NCBI RefSeq assembly: GCF_010093045.1
Contig: NZ_CP048115.1
Span: forward strand, 1,488,001 to 1,552,000
Direction of reading: 5' to 3'
DNA length: 64,000 bases
From: Mucilaginibacter sp. 14171R-50
GTDB taxonomy: Bacteria > Bacteroidota > Bacteroidia > Sphingobacteriales > Sphingobacteriaceae
A program made the translations under genes and the position numbers. Positions within the stretch are counted from its first letter, which is position 1. Every line of letters begins with the position of its first letter. Shown here one piece after another: positions 34,984 through 43,602 of the stretch. Below the pieces are notes generated by a model. It had not been told where the DNA came from. It did no database searches and saw only the letters and a list, made by a program, of their open reading frames with translations.

Positions 34984-37563
34984 ATGTCAATATTACCATA
35001 CGCGCCGGTACCTTTCTGGGCCCTGGAGGCTACCGAAGTGTTTAGCCGGCTAAGTACGGGTCCTGCCGGCCTTTCCAGCCGCGATGCCGCCGAACGGCTT
35101 CGTAAGTACGGCAGTAATACGGTAAGTTCAAACAGAACAAGCCAGGCTTTCGTCTTATTCCTTGCCCAGTTCAAAAGCCCGGTTACCATCCTGCTCATCG
35201 TAGCATCATTTTTAGCCGCAGGTTTGGGTGATTTGGCTGATGCCATCATCATCCTCGGGATCGTCCTGCTTAGCGGCATTCTTGGTTTTTGGCAGGAAAA
35301 GGGGGCTAACGAGGCTATAAAGGGCTTACTGCAGATGGTGCAGTTAAACTGTAGTGTCGTCAGGGATGGTAAAACAGTAAGCATCCCGATGATAACTGCC
35401 GTTCCCGGAGATGTTGTTCAGTTGTCTGCTGGTGATATGATACCGGGAGATTGCCTGCTACTTACGGCCACTGCTTTATTTGTTGATGAAGCTGCATTTA
35501 CCGGAGAATCGTTTCCGGTTGAAAAGTACAGCGGGCCGTTACCTGCGGATACACCGCTGGCCAAACGGTTTAATACTTTGTTTATGGGCAGCCATGTAGT
35601 AAGCGGTACGGCAAGCGCGCTGATTGTAGATACAGGTATGTCAACCGAGTTTGGTAAATTATCAGCCAGCCTCCGAAATAGCATAGTTGAAACTGACTTT
35701 GAGCGTGGTATCCGCAAGTTTGGTTATCTTTTAATGGAATTGACATTATTGCTGGTTATAATCATTTTTGCCCTAAATGTTTGGCTGCATAAACCCGTGC
35801 TTGATTCTTTTTTATTCTCTCTGGCGCTTGCCGTAGGGCTCACCCCCCAATTGCTTCCTGCAATTATAAGCGTCAACCTGGCTGCGGGCGCCAGAAAGAT
35901 GGCCCGGAAACAAGTGATCGTTAAAAGGCTGTCGGCAATTGAGAATTTCGGCAGTATGAATGTATTATGCACTGATAAAACAGGCACCATTACCGCGGGT
36001 AAGGTAGTGGTAAAAGATGCGCTGGACTGCAACGGAAATCCCAGTGCCGGCGTTTTACGCTATGCCTGGGTAAATGCAGCCTTGCAAAGCGGTTTTCACA
36101 ACCCTATTGATAAAGCGATATGCGAAGCTTATCAGGGTAACGAAAAGTTGCCGAACGCGAAAGCAGAGATCCCGTATGACTTTTCACGCAAGCGGTTAAG
36201 TATCCAGGTAGAGGAATCCGGACGCTCCCGGTTGATCACCAAAGGCGCGTTTTCATCCATCCTGGAGAGTTGTACAGAAGTAATGCACGGCGGCCAGCTT
36301 ATGCCCCTTGGCCCTGATCTTAAAAACAGTTTGGTAAACCGATGGGAGGAGTTAAGCCGCAGCGGTTACCGAACGCTGGCGCTGGCCGTTAAAGATATCC
36401 CGGATAAGCACAAGATTGACCGGCACGATGAGTCGGGTATGACCTTTGCAGGTTTCATTACCCTTTTTGACCCGCCTAAACCCGACAGCGCCAGCACGCT
36501 CCTCCGTTTGCAGCAATCAGGGGTTAAGTTAAAGATCATTACGGGCGACAATGCCCTGGTCGCGCAGCATCTTGCCGGTTTACTGGAGCTGCCCGCCCCC
36601 CGGATATTAAAAGGGCCAGAAATCCGACAGATGAGTCAGTCCGCCTTATTACACGCGGCGCCGCGTACCGATATTTTCGCCGAGGTGGAGCCTAACCAGA
36701 AAGAGAGGATTATCTTGTTGTTAAAGAAAGCAGGCTATGTGGTAGGCTTTATTGGCGACGGTATTAATGACGCCCCCGCTCTGCATGCGGCAGACGTAGG
36801 GATTTCGGTGAACACCGCGGTTGACGTGGCCAAGGAGGCCGCGGATATCGTTCTGCTGAAAAGCGGGCTGCAAGTTTTATTGGATGGCATAGAAGAGGGT
36901 CGTAAAACGTTTGCAAATACCATGAAATATGTGTTTATGGCCACCAGCGCTAACTTTGGCAACATGTTTAGTATGGCGGGCGCCTCGCTATTTTTGCCGT
37001 TTTTGCCGCTGTTACCTAAACAAGTTTTGTTGACAAACCTGCTGACCGACTTCCCCGAGATGGCGATTGCCAGCGATAAGGTTGACAGCAGCCAGCTTAG
37101 TTTACCACAGCGCTGGGATATGACTTTCATCCGCAAGTTTATGATCACTTTTGGACTGCTGAGCTCTGTATTCGACTACCTGACTTTTACCTGCCTGCTA
37201 TTTGTTTTCCACGCCGGGGAGCGGGAATTTCAGACAGGATGGTTTACTGAATCTGTTATTTCGGCAGTGGTTATTGTACTGGTGGTGCGCACGCGGCGGG
37301 CTTTTTTTCGCAGCTTGCCCGGAAACGCGCTTCTTGGAGCGAGTTTTGCCATAATCCTGGCTGTCTGCCTAATTCCCGGTTCACCATTGTCCGGCTGGTT
37401 CGGCTTCGTTGTTTTGCCGCCCGCCTTATACAGCTGGATAGCTGTGCTCATCGCGGCCTACATGCTCACAGCCGAACTTGTAAAACATTGGTTCTATAAA
37501 CGGCTGCTGGCGCATATCAGTAAAAAGAATAAGCCGGCTGCCCAATCTCATTTATCCAGGTGA
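34984..37563 (+). CDS. mgtA: MgtA-type magnesium-translocating P-type ATPase
   Basis: 859 residues, P-type ATPase of the P3B type that imports Mg2+. Actuator TGES (FTGESFPVEK), phosphorylation site CTDKTGTIT with D331, KGA (nucleotide domain), GDGINDAPAL hinge, and the membrane segment with SNFGNMFSMAGASLFLPFLPLLPKQ, which I recognise as MgtA/MgtB-like. No Mg riboswitch or leader peptide is visible upstream; it is placed under FNR-box control behind a Usp. Mg2+ supply would matter for ATP when energy is low. Confidence 0.9.
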   Translation: MSILPYAPVPFWALEATEVFSRLSTGPAGLSSRDAAERLRKYGSNTVSSNRTSQAFVLFLAQFKSPVTILLIVASFLAAGLGDLADAIIILGIVLLSGILGFWQEKGANEAIKGLLQMVQLNCSVVRDGKTVSIPMITAVPGDVVQLSAGDMIPGDCLLLTATALFVDEAAFTGESFPVEKYSGPLPADTPLAKRFNTLFMGSHVVSGTASALIVDTGMSTEFGKLSASLRNSIVETDFERGIRKFGYLLMELTLLLVIIIFALNVWLHKPVLDSFLFSLALAVGLTPQLLPAIISVNLAAGARKMARKQVIVKRLSAIENFGSMNVLCTDKTGTITAGKVVVKDALDCNGNPSAGVLRYAWVNAALQSGFHNPIDKAICEAYQGNEKLPNAKAEIPYDFSRKRLSIQVEESGRSRLITKGAFSSILESCTEVMHGGQLMPLGPDLKNSLVNRWEELSRSGYRTLALAVKDIPDKHKIDRHDESGMTFAGFITLFDPPKPDSASTLLRLQQSGVKLKIITGDNALVAQHLAGLLELPAPRILKGPEIRQMSQSALLHAAPRTDIFAEVEPNQKERIILLLKKAGYVVGFIGDGINDAPALHAADVGISVNTAVDVAKEAADIVLLKSGLQVLLDGIEEGRKTFANTMKYVFMATSANFGNMFSMAGASLFLPFLPLLPKQVLLTNLLTDFPEMAIASDKVDSSQLSLPQRWDMTFIRKFMITFGLLSSVFDYLTFTCLLFVFHAGEREFQTGWFTESVISAVVIVLVVRTRRAFFRSLPGNALLGASFAIILAVCLIPGSPLSGWFGFVVLPPALYSWIAVLIAAYMLTAELVKHWFYKRLLAHISKKNKPAAQSHLSR

Positions 37564-37572
37564 TGTCTGTCA
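37561..37572. promoter_or_regulatory. FNR-type box before Usp 37620
   Basis: TGAT-GTCT-GTCA, whose first bases are the mgtA stop codon. GAATTTTA at 37596-37603 lies 33.5 bp from the centre. Leader about 12 bases. Confidence 0.7.
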
Positions 37573-37619
37573 CGGCACATCCGCGCTTATTTATGGAATT
37601 TTAAGCCAAAATATATGCG

Positions 37620-38498
37620 ATGAAAACCTTCCTGATACCAACTGATTTTTCCGAAGCCGCGACTAATGCAGCCCGTTATGGTTTATTTTTGGCCCGGCAT
37701 CTGCAGGCCGATGTGCAGCTTATCCATGCTTTTAAGGTGCCTGCTGAAGCGCGTGCGGCGGCGCAATCTGCCTGGCCGTTGAATGATTACGAACAGGTTA
37801 AACACGACGCGGTTGTGGAATTGGACAACCTGCGTCACCAACTGGAAATGGAAACGATCGGTTCGCCGGCAGATAACCACATCAGCCGTGTTTCGGGCAC
37901 GGCCGAACTCGGAGAAGTGAGTGTTATGGTCCGGAACCTGGTCGATCATTATCGCTCGCCAATGGTGGTAATGGGCATGTCTGGTGCAGGAAAAATGCAT
38001 CGCCTGTTGCTGGGTAGTAACAGCCAGGAGCTAATTGATAAAGCCACTTTCCCGGTATTACTCATCCCTAACATTCCTGCTCCCCGCCAGTTAAAGAAAA
38101 TTGCTTTTGCCACTGATTTGAACAAAGGTGATATTGATCTAATTCATTCGCTAGCCAGCCTGGCCCGCCCGTTTAACGCCGAAATTTTAATTGTGCACGT
38201 AACAAATGATAAATATGATGCGCCCGCACACCAGCATCTGGTAGATGAGTTCCTGAACGAGGTGACGGCTAAAGCACATTATGGGCAAATATATTACCGG
38301 CATGTAAAAAGCATGGATGTAGACCATGGACTGGACTGGCTGAGCGAACATGGCCAGGTAGATATGCTTGCCATGGTACACCGTCCGCATTTCTATCTTG
38401 AAAAAATTCTGAAAGGCAGTCATACACAACGATTAGCCAGGCATATCCGGATACCTTTATTGGTTTTTCCGCCGGAGGCGCACGGTGTTTGTTTTTAA
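37620..38498 (+). CDS. tandem universal stress protein
   Basis: 292 residues, two Usp domains. The first has the canonical nucleotide motif MGMSGAGKMHRLLLGS (G-x2-G-x9-GS), so ATP binding is likely. The second (from LKKIAFATDLNKGDID) lacks it but keeps the fold. Followed within 11 bases by an alcohol dehydrogenase gene, with which it shares the promoter. Confidence 0.9.
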   Translation: MKTFLIPTDFSEAATNAARYGLFLARHLQADVQLIHAFKVPAEARAAAQSAWPLNDYEQVKHDAVVELDNLRHQLEMETIGSPADNHISRVSGTAELGEVSVMVRNLVDHYRSPMVVMGMSGAGKMHRLLLGSNSQELIDKATFPVLLIPNIPAPRQLKKIAFATDLNKGDIDLIHSLASLARPFNAEILIVHVTNDKYDAPAHQHLVDEFLNEVTAKAHYGQIYYRHVKSMDVDHGLDWLSEHGQVDMLAMVHRPHFYLEKILKGSHTQRLARHIRIPLLVFPPEAHGVCF

Positions 38499-38509
38499 AT
38501 AATTTGTGT

Positions 38510-39517
38510 ATGAAAGGCGAAATGAATGCCATGGTGATGGACCGCCCGGGACAGCCGCTCACCTATCGGAAGGTGGCTATTCCTCAACCCGCATCCGGCG
38601 AATTGCAATTAAAGGTGATTGCCTGCGGCGTGTGCCGTACCGATTTGCATGTTATTGATGGCGAACTCACTACGCCCAAACTGCCGTTGATACCCGGCCA
38701 CGAGATAATTGCCCGCGTAACTGCTTTCGGCAGTGGGGTTGCCGGTTTTCGTGTTGGCGATATAATCGGTGTGCCCTGGCTTGGTTACACCTGTGGGAAG
38801 TGTCGTTTTTGTTTGGCTGGCCGCGAAAACCTCTGCGAAAGAGCAGGGTTCACCGGTTATACCCTTGATGGCGGGTATGCGGAATTTTTGGTGGCCGATG
38901 CGCGATTTTGTTTTTCGATGCCGGCTGGTTACCAAAACGCGTTTGCCGCCCCGCTATTGTGCGCGGGCCTGATCGGGTTCAGATCTTACCGGATGATCCG
39001 CCCGGACGCGGTTAAGATAGGGCTTTATGGTTTTGGAGCAGCCGCACATATTCTGACGCAAATCGCCAAGGCGCAAAACAAACAGATATTTGCCTTTACC
39101 CGCGAAGGCGATACAGAATCACAATTGTTCGCAATCCGGATGGGAGCCGGTTGGGCCGGGAGTAGCCTGAGTGAGGCGCCGGAACGACTTGATGCCGCTA
39201 TTATCCTTGCCCCATCCGGCGAGCTTGTACCCAAAGCCCTAAAGGATGTTGATAAAGCCGGGCAGGTGATCTGCGGAGGTATTCACATGAGTGATATACC
39301 GGCTTTTCCTTATGCGCTGCTATGGGAGGAACGATCGTTACAATCGGTCGCCAATCTCACCCGCGAAGACGGTCAGGCATTCTTTCGGCAACTGGCGTTA
39401 TCACCTGTCAAAACACAAACTACCTTTTTCAAATTATCAGAGGCGAACGATGCACTACAGCAACTGCGTGCCGGCAAGGTAAAAGGTGCGGCGGTATTGG
39501 TGATGGACGAAATATAG
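38510..39517 (+). CDS. zinc-dependent alcohol dehydrogenase (second)
   Basis: 335 residues, medium-chain zinc dehydrogenase: CGVCRTDLH with GHEIIA, structural cluster CGKCRFCLAGRENLC, and GFGAAAHILTQIAKA at the cofactor site. It matches a group of YjgB/AdhA-like enzymes with a shortened Rossmann loop. Starts at 38510 (MKGEMNAMV) or 38522 (MNAMV) are both plausible; a codon at 38489 overlaps the Usp. With adhP it gives two candidate fermentative reductases in the window. Confidence 0.88.
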   Translation: MKGEMNAMVMDRPGQPLTYRKVAIPQPASGELQLKVIACGVCRTDLHVIDGELTTPKLPLIPGHEIIARVTAFGSGVAGFRVGDIIGVPWLGYTCGKCRFCLAGRENLCERAGFTGYTLDGGYAEFLVADARFCFSMPAGYQNAFAAPLLCAGLIGFRSYRMIRPDAVKIGLYGFGAAAHILTQIAKAQNKQIFAFTREGDTESQLFAIRMGAGWAGSSLSEAPERLDAAIILAPSGELVPKALKDVDKAGQVICGGIHMSDIPAFPYALLWEERSLQSVANLTREDGQAFFRQLALSPVKTQTTFFKLSEANDALQQLRAGKVKGAAVLVMDEI

Positions 39518-39549
39518 CGGCAGATATGAGACTGCCGCCTAATCATTTG

Positions 39550-40413
39550 CTATTCGTCGGCAATGGCGGCCGGAATGATCAAAACCGGAAGATCCTGGTT
39601 GTCCAGCAAGGTTTGCGCCTGATTCTGTTTAAAAAGACGGTTAAGCCAGTTATGCCGATCATGCACCAAAACCAGCACATCGCTGCTGTTTGCTGCGCAA
39701 AGGTGATTTAACCGCTTTATCAACTCTTTTCCAGCTACTTCCTGGTAGGTAATGGCCGGGAAATGGTATTTGGCTACGTGATTTTTAAAAGACGTTTTAA
39801 GCTGCTCGTTCAAAGGTTTTTCGCCCCACAGCGAAACATGCACAATTTCCAGGCTGAACCTAAACATCCGGCCAATGCGGGTAAGATAATGCACCGCTTT
39901 TTGGTCGGGACGGTCAAAGTCTGTCGCAAGGGTTACTTTATGCAATCCTTTCAATGGCCGGCCAGGGGGAATTATCAATACGGGGCGGTCCGTGTGTTCC
40001 ATTACAGCAGAGGTATCGCTGCCCAAAAGCAAGTGTTCCCAGGCTTTGCCGCTGCGTGCGCCCATAATGATCATCTCTATATCTTCCAGTTGCAGTAGGT
40101 CTTTAACCTGGCTGCCAAGGCTTCCCATGTCATGACGGTCATCAATGCTCGGGCGATGGTCACCCGCAGGCAACTGGCGGGCCAGTTCCTGTAAGTCTTC
40201 TTTAAGATATTTTAATTTCTCTTTACCCTGGTCTGCCCACATTAGTTGTTCTACCGGCCAGGGCGTGCCGCTATACTCCGACATGATCGGCTCACTGACA
40301 TAAGTATTGAACAAAATGATATTTGCGTGTAATTTTCCCGCGATGGGTACGGCCGCTTCGGCAGCCTGCCTGGCATTGTCGCTGAAGTCGGTAAGAACTA
40401 AGATCTTTTTCAT
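39550..40413 (-). CDS. tandem universal stress protein
   Basis: 287 residues, two Usp domains. N-terminal: MKKILVLTDFSDNARQAAEAA and MGARSGKAWEHLLLGSDTSAVM...PVLIIPPG, near-canonical nucleotide motif. C-terminal half from LHKVTLATDFDRPDQKAV. Very similar layout to the Usps at 27669 and 60519, suggesting local duplication. Single gene behind its own box, downstream of the receiver-Crp gene. Confidence 0.9.
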   Translation of the reverse strand: MKKILVLTDFSDNARQAAEAAVPIAGKLHANIILFNTYVSEPIMSEYSGTPWPVEQLMWADQGKEKLKYLKEDLQELARQLPAGDHRPSIDDRHDMGSLGSQVKDLLQLEDIEMIIMGARSGKAWEHLLLGSDTSAVMEHTDRPVLIIPPGRPLKGLHKVTLATDFDRPDQKAVHYLTRIGRMFRFSLEIVHVSLWGEKPLNEQLKTSFKNHVAKYHFPAITYQEVAGKELIKRLNHLCAANSSDVLVLVHDRHNWLNRLFKQNQAQTLLDNQDLPVLIIPAAIADE

Positions 40414-40466
40414 GATTTTTTACTGAATTATGAAATAAAGATCGCCTGTCTGATGAAAATAAAATA

Positions 40467-40478
40467 TGATGGCTGTCA
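40467..40478. promoter_or_regulatory. FNR-type box before Usp 40413
   Basis: TGAT-GGCT-GTCA. Minus strand GATCTTTA at 40443-40436 sits 33.5 bp from the centre; leader about 18 bases. The box overlaps a 7-bp inverted repeat CTGTCAG/CTGACAG (40473-40494). Confidence 0.7.
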
Positions 40479-40494
40479 GTCTAACTGCTGACAG
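40473..40494 (-). terminator. possible weak hairpin after receiver-Crp no. 2
   Basis: Inverted repeat CTGTCAG/CTGACAG with an 8-base loop, 14 bases after the stop at 40508. Read on the minus strand, a T-rich run (ATTTTATTTT) starts about 10 bases later, too far for a classic terminator. Confidence 0.3.
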
Positions 40495-40507
40495 AACGCA
40501 GCGAAAA

Positions 40508-41557
40508 TCAATTCTTCATTTTCTGAAGACGCGTCCCATCCAGTATCCGTATCTGGCTGCCTTGCCTCCCGATCAGTCCTTCTTCTTTGAAATCGGTAAG
40601 GGTGCGGCTAACGGTCTCGGTAGCCATGCCGGCCATTGCTGCCAGTTCGTCCCGGGATATCTTGAATTCTTCGGCGGGAGCAAATTGCGCTTGCAGGCGA
40701 AGCAATACCTGCGACATCCTTTTTCGGACCGACTGGTAGGCAAACTGCAGAAGCTGCTCTTCTTTATCGCGGATATCATTGGCCAGAATCTTCAAAAACT
40801 GCTGGCTTATATCCGGGTAACGTGTCAGCAGGTTCATGATCATTTCCTTGGGTAAAAGGCATACCGCCGAATCCTCCAGCGCTTCGGCAGTTTCTGCCTG
40901 CGTATCTGCTACCAGCAAGCCGTTGATGCCCACAAAATCCTCAGGTTTGTAAAGACCTGTCATTAGTTCGCGGCCGTCTTCAGTAAGTTTAAAAGTTTTT
41001 ATTCCGCCTTCAAGCACAAGGTAAATGCCCTGTGGCTCGTCCCCTTCGTAATATAGTACTTGTTTCTTTTTAATCTGCCGTATTTTCCGGCCTGCTATAA
41101 GCGCCTTTAGCTCGGCGGTGCCACGTAGTTGTCCCGAGGCCAGCCTTTCCAGGTTAAACAACGAGCGGCTGTAGTAACTGGCCAGTTTTTCCTGCTTTTG
41201 TAAGCGGCACTCGATGGCATGCAGCAGTTCCATATCATCAAAAGGTTTGGTCAGGTAGTCGTCGGCGCCCATTTCCATTCCCTTACGCAGGTCCAGCCGT
41301 TCTGCTTTTGCGGTGAGAAATATAAAGGGGATGGCGGCCGATTCCGGATTCTTACTGAGCAGGTACAACACGCCGTAACCATCCAGTTCAGGCATCATGA
41401 TATCGCATAAGATCAGGTCGGGCCGCTGGCTGAGCGCCAGGTCAACGCCGGCCTTTCCGTTTACAGCCTTAAGTACCTGGTAGCCGCTAAGCTCCAGTAT
41501 CTCTGCGGTACCCTCGCGGATATCGCTGTTATCTTCGATGACAAGTATCTTTTTCAT
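40508..41557 (-). CDS. response regulator: receiver fused to Crp/FNR module (no. 2)
   Basis: 349 residues from the ATG at 41557 (a codon at 41581 lies within the box and is rejected). Same architecture as the protein at 7925-8974: receiver domain with VIEDNSDIRE, DLILCDIMMPELDGYG and LTKPFDD, beta roll, and winged helix with TETVSRTLTDF, so it should bind the same boxes. It is an orphan here: no kinase is adjacent. Likely partners are the second kinase (22604-23671) or the FixL-like one. Two boxes precede it (see 41582 and 41648). Confidence 0.9.
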   Translation of the reverse strand: MKKILVIEDNSDIREGTAEILELSGYQVLKAVNGKAGVDLALSQRPDLILCDIMMPELDGYGVLYLLSKNPESAAIPFIFLTAKAERLDLRKGMEMGADDYLTKPFDDMELLHAIECRLQKQEKLASYYSRSLFNLERLASGQLRGTAELKALIAGRKIRQIKKKQVLYYEGDEPQGIYLVLEGGIKTFKLTEDGRELMTGLYKPEDFVGINGLLVADTQAETAEALEDSAVCLLPKEMIMNLLTRYPDISQQFLKILANDIRDKEEQLLQFAYQSVRKRMSQVLLRLQAQFAPAEEFKISRDELAAMAGMATETVSRTLTDFKEEGLIGRQGSQIRILDGTRLQKMKN

Positions 41558-41581
41558 GATCTGCGATTTACTGAATAGCAA

Positions 41582-41593
41582 TGATGCCTGTCA
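41582..41593. promoter_or_regulatory. FNR-type box at the predicted start of transcription, receiver-Crp no. 2
   Basis: TGAT-GCCT-GTCA. It lies at about +1 to +10 relative to the start predicted from GATATTTG at 41601-41594, so a bound protein should block transcription: a candidate site for negative autoregulation. Confidence 0.55.
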
Positions 41594-41647
41594 CAAATAT
41601 CCTCAAAGATGGTACCGATTTGATAGTATGGCGGTCATGTATATTTA

Positions 41648-41659
41648 TGATCTTTGTCA
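41648..41659. promoter_or_regulatory. upstream FNR-type box, receiver-Crp no. 2
   Basis: TGAT-CTTT-GTCA. The centre is 56.5 bp from the TTT of GATATTTG (41601-41594), close to the class I spacing used elsewhere, so this is the candidate activating site. Confidence 0.6.
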
Positions 41660-41795
41660 TATTTTTTAGCACGACAAGCGCTATTGAACTTTTAGAAATA
41701 GTTTCAATCCGTTCATAAGGTCGCCCGCCGTCGATCATGCCCGATAAGCAGGAAATGTTCAATTCCATCATCGGCAGGCAGATTTGAAAAAACGA

Positions 41796-42662
41796 TCAAT
41801 CAGCATGTTCGTGAGAGTTGAACACCAATAAGGGGACTGAAGCATTATCTGCAATTTGCTGGGTACGGCTGCCGTGCAATAATTCTCCGAGAAAAGAATG
41901 TCGGTTATGTACCATAGTGAGCATGTCGATGTGCTCATGGCGCACCAGCCAAGTAAGGCCATCTGCCACATGTTCGCTTTTAACTACTTTTACGCTCACC
42001 TGTTGATGACCATGATTACGTGCAAGGTTGGTTAACAGGTCCTTCACGATCGAGTCATTTGTTGTGGCTTTATTATGCTGTATAACATGCGCCAGCACCA
42101 ACTCTGCATTGAGCTTTTTAGCGAACGACACCAGTTGATTAATAGCAACGATGTCTAACTCGGGATGTTTAAAGTCACTTGCAAAAGCGATTTTAGCTAT
42201 TGGGCGGAACGCAAAATCGCCGGGCACCAGCAACAAAGGGCACATAGCTGCTTCTATCATTTTTCGGCTATGATTGCCTATTAGCCATGTACTTAGCCGG
42301 TCATTGGCATGTGTTCGCATGATGATCAAATCGGCCTTGTGCCGGGCAGCTTCCGCAGTTACCACATCCGTCACCAGGCCTGCCCCCAGGAGACAAACAA
42401 CCTCTGGAGTAAAGTCCTCTCCGGTACTACTTTCGAGTAATTTGTGTTTTAACGCCTTAAGTGCGGCCTGGCTGTCTCGGTCCATATCTTCATATACACC
42501 GAGCGGCCATGCCACAACTCCGGCCTGTGGTATCTCTGCCGGTACGTTCATCGTATAGCAAAGTAATAATTTTGCTTTTAGCGTTTGCGCAAGGCGGTAA
42601 GCATAAGCAGCTACGTTTTCCGAGCTGGCTGCCAGGTCGGTTGCAAGCAGTAATGTTTTCAT
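41796..42662 (-). CDS. tandem universal stress protein
   Basis: 288 residues, two Usp domains. The first reads MRTHANDRLSTWLIGNHSRKMI...CPLLLVPG, where the first nucleotide-motif glycine is replaced by Arg-Thr, so nucleotide binding is doubtful. The second starts at IAKIAFASDFKHPELDIV and ends with a GSRTQQIA stretch. Gene two of a two-Usp operon (10 bases after the gene at 42673-43506). Confidence 0.88.
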   Translation of the reverse strand: MKTLLLATDLAASSENVAAYAYRLAQTLKAKLLLCYTMNVPAEIPQAGVVAWPLGVYEDMDRDSQAALKALKHKLLESSTGEDFTPEVVCLLGAGLVTDVVTAEAARHKADLIIMRTHANDRLSTWLIGNHSRKMIEAAMCPLLLVPGDFAFRPIAKIAFASDFKHPELDIVAINQLVSFAKKLNAELVLAHVIQHNKATTNDSIVKDLLTNLARNHGHQQVSVKVVKSEHVADGLTWLVRHEHIDMLTMVHNRHSFLGELLHGSRTQQIADNASVPLLVFNSHEHAD

Positions 42663-42672
42663 CGGCTTTTAA

Positions 42673-43506
42673 TTAATGGTGTGCAATAAATAAGGGCAGG
42701 TCCAGTGCTTCCATCAATATATTGGCCATGCTGCTGTTAAACATTCTTGAAAGCGCGCCACGGCTGTAAGCGCCCATAATCACCACTGTTCCCGGTTCTG
42801 CCTTTCTAAGGTGGGCCACCAGCGTTTCATCCGGTTGGCCGGTTAACTGCGTAAGCAGTGGTTTTGCAAAATGACTGCGGGTATATTCGCCAATCAGGTT
42901 CCCGTCGGGTAATAAGTCCAGTTCCTTGTCGCTTACGTAAACAATTTCAGACGGGTATTTTACTGTCCAGGGGAATAAGTAAGTGAACATTTTAAGCGCA
43001 TAAACGGACGATGGGTGACCATCGTAAAGTATAACCACCCGTTCAATCAGTTGGTGTGTAGCAGGCACCACCAACACGGGGCTTTGTGTGCCTGCCAGTA
43101 ATTGCCGTACAAAAGGCGTTGGCTTTGCTTGTTCAAAATGGTTCAGTGTTTCGGCTGCGCCAATAATGGTAAGGTCAGCATAAATGCTTTCCTTCAGCAG
43201 GTCGTCAATAGCGAAGCGCTTATCCTGATGAAGCAAATATTCAATGCCCCGTTTTTTACAGGTTTGTTCGAAAAGGGCAACCGCCGCCTGCCGGGTTTCC
43301 TGATCCTTTTTTAACAGGTGGTTTAATTTTGTTTTTGAGATACCCTCGCTGCCTACCATATCAAATAAATTGAAGCTATGGTAAAGGAAATCTTCGAGGA
43401 ACACGCCCGTTACCACAGATTTGCCGCGGACGGCAAGTTCGATCGCATAGTCGAGCGTTCCTTTTGAGAATTTAAGGCCGTCGAAGGCCGCAATGATCTT
43501 TTTCAT
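42673..43506 (-). CDS. universal stress protein, tandem
   Basis: 277 residues. N-terminal Usp domain (MKKIIAAFDGLKFSKGTLDYA), then a second domain with an intact-looking ...GAYSRGALSRMFNSSMANIL (G-x2-S-x-G-x7-S) near the C terminus, the usual nucleotide site of a Usp. Its lead domain motif is GAAETLNHFEQAK, without the second glycine. First gene of a two-Usp operon behind the box at 43585-43596. Confidence 0.88.
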   Translation of the reverse strand: MKKIIAAFDGLKFSKGTLDYAIELAVRGKSVVTGVFLEDFLYHSFNLFDMVGSEGISKTKLNHLLKKDQETRQAAVALFEQTCKKRGIEYLLHQDKRFAIDDLLKESIYADLTIIGAAETLNHFEQAKPTPFVRQLLAGTQSPVLVVPATHQLIERVVILYDGHPSSVYALKMFTYLFPWTVKYPSEIVYVSDKELDLLPDGNLIGEYTRSHFAKPLLTQLTGQPDETLVAHLRKAEPGTVVIMGAYSRGALSRMFNSSMANILMEALDLPLFIAHH

Positions 43507-43584
43507 ATCATGGTTACTGTTACTTATCTATCAAAGGTAAACCCACAGTGTATACCCTTCCATGATTAGGCTCAGGCGTACTGA

Positions 43585-43596
43585 TGACGCCCGTCA
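43585..43596. promoter_or_regulatory. FNR-type box before the 43506 Usp pair
   Basis: TGAC-GCCC-GTCA. Minus strand TACCTTTG at 43539-43532, a perfect -7 element, lies 55.5 bp from the centre; leader about 21 bases. Confidence 0.72.
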
Positions 43597-43602
43597 CGGG
43601 CT

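Noticed and set aside
41568..41771. 67-residue minus-strand reading in the gap upstream of receiver-Crp no. 2
   Set aside because: It spans both regulatory boxes and the predicted promoter; composition is not protein-like.
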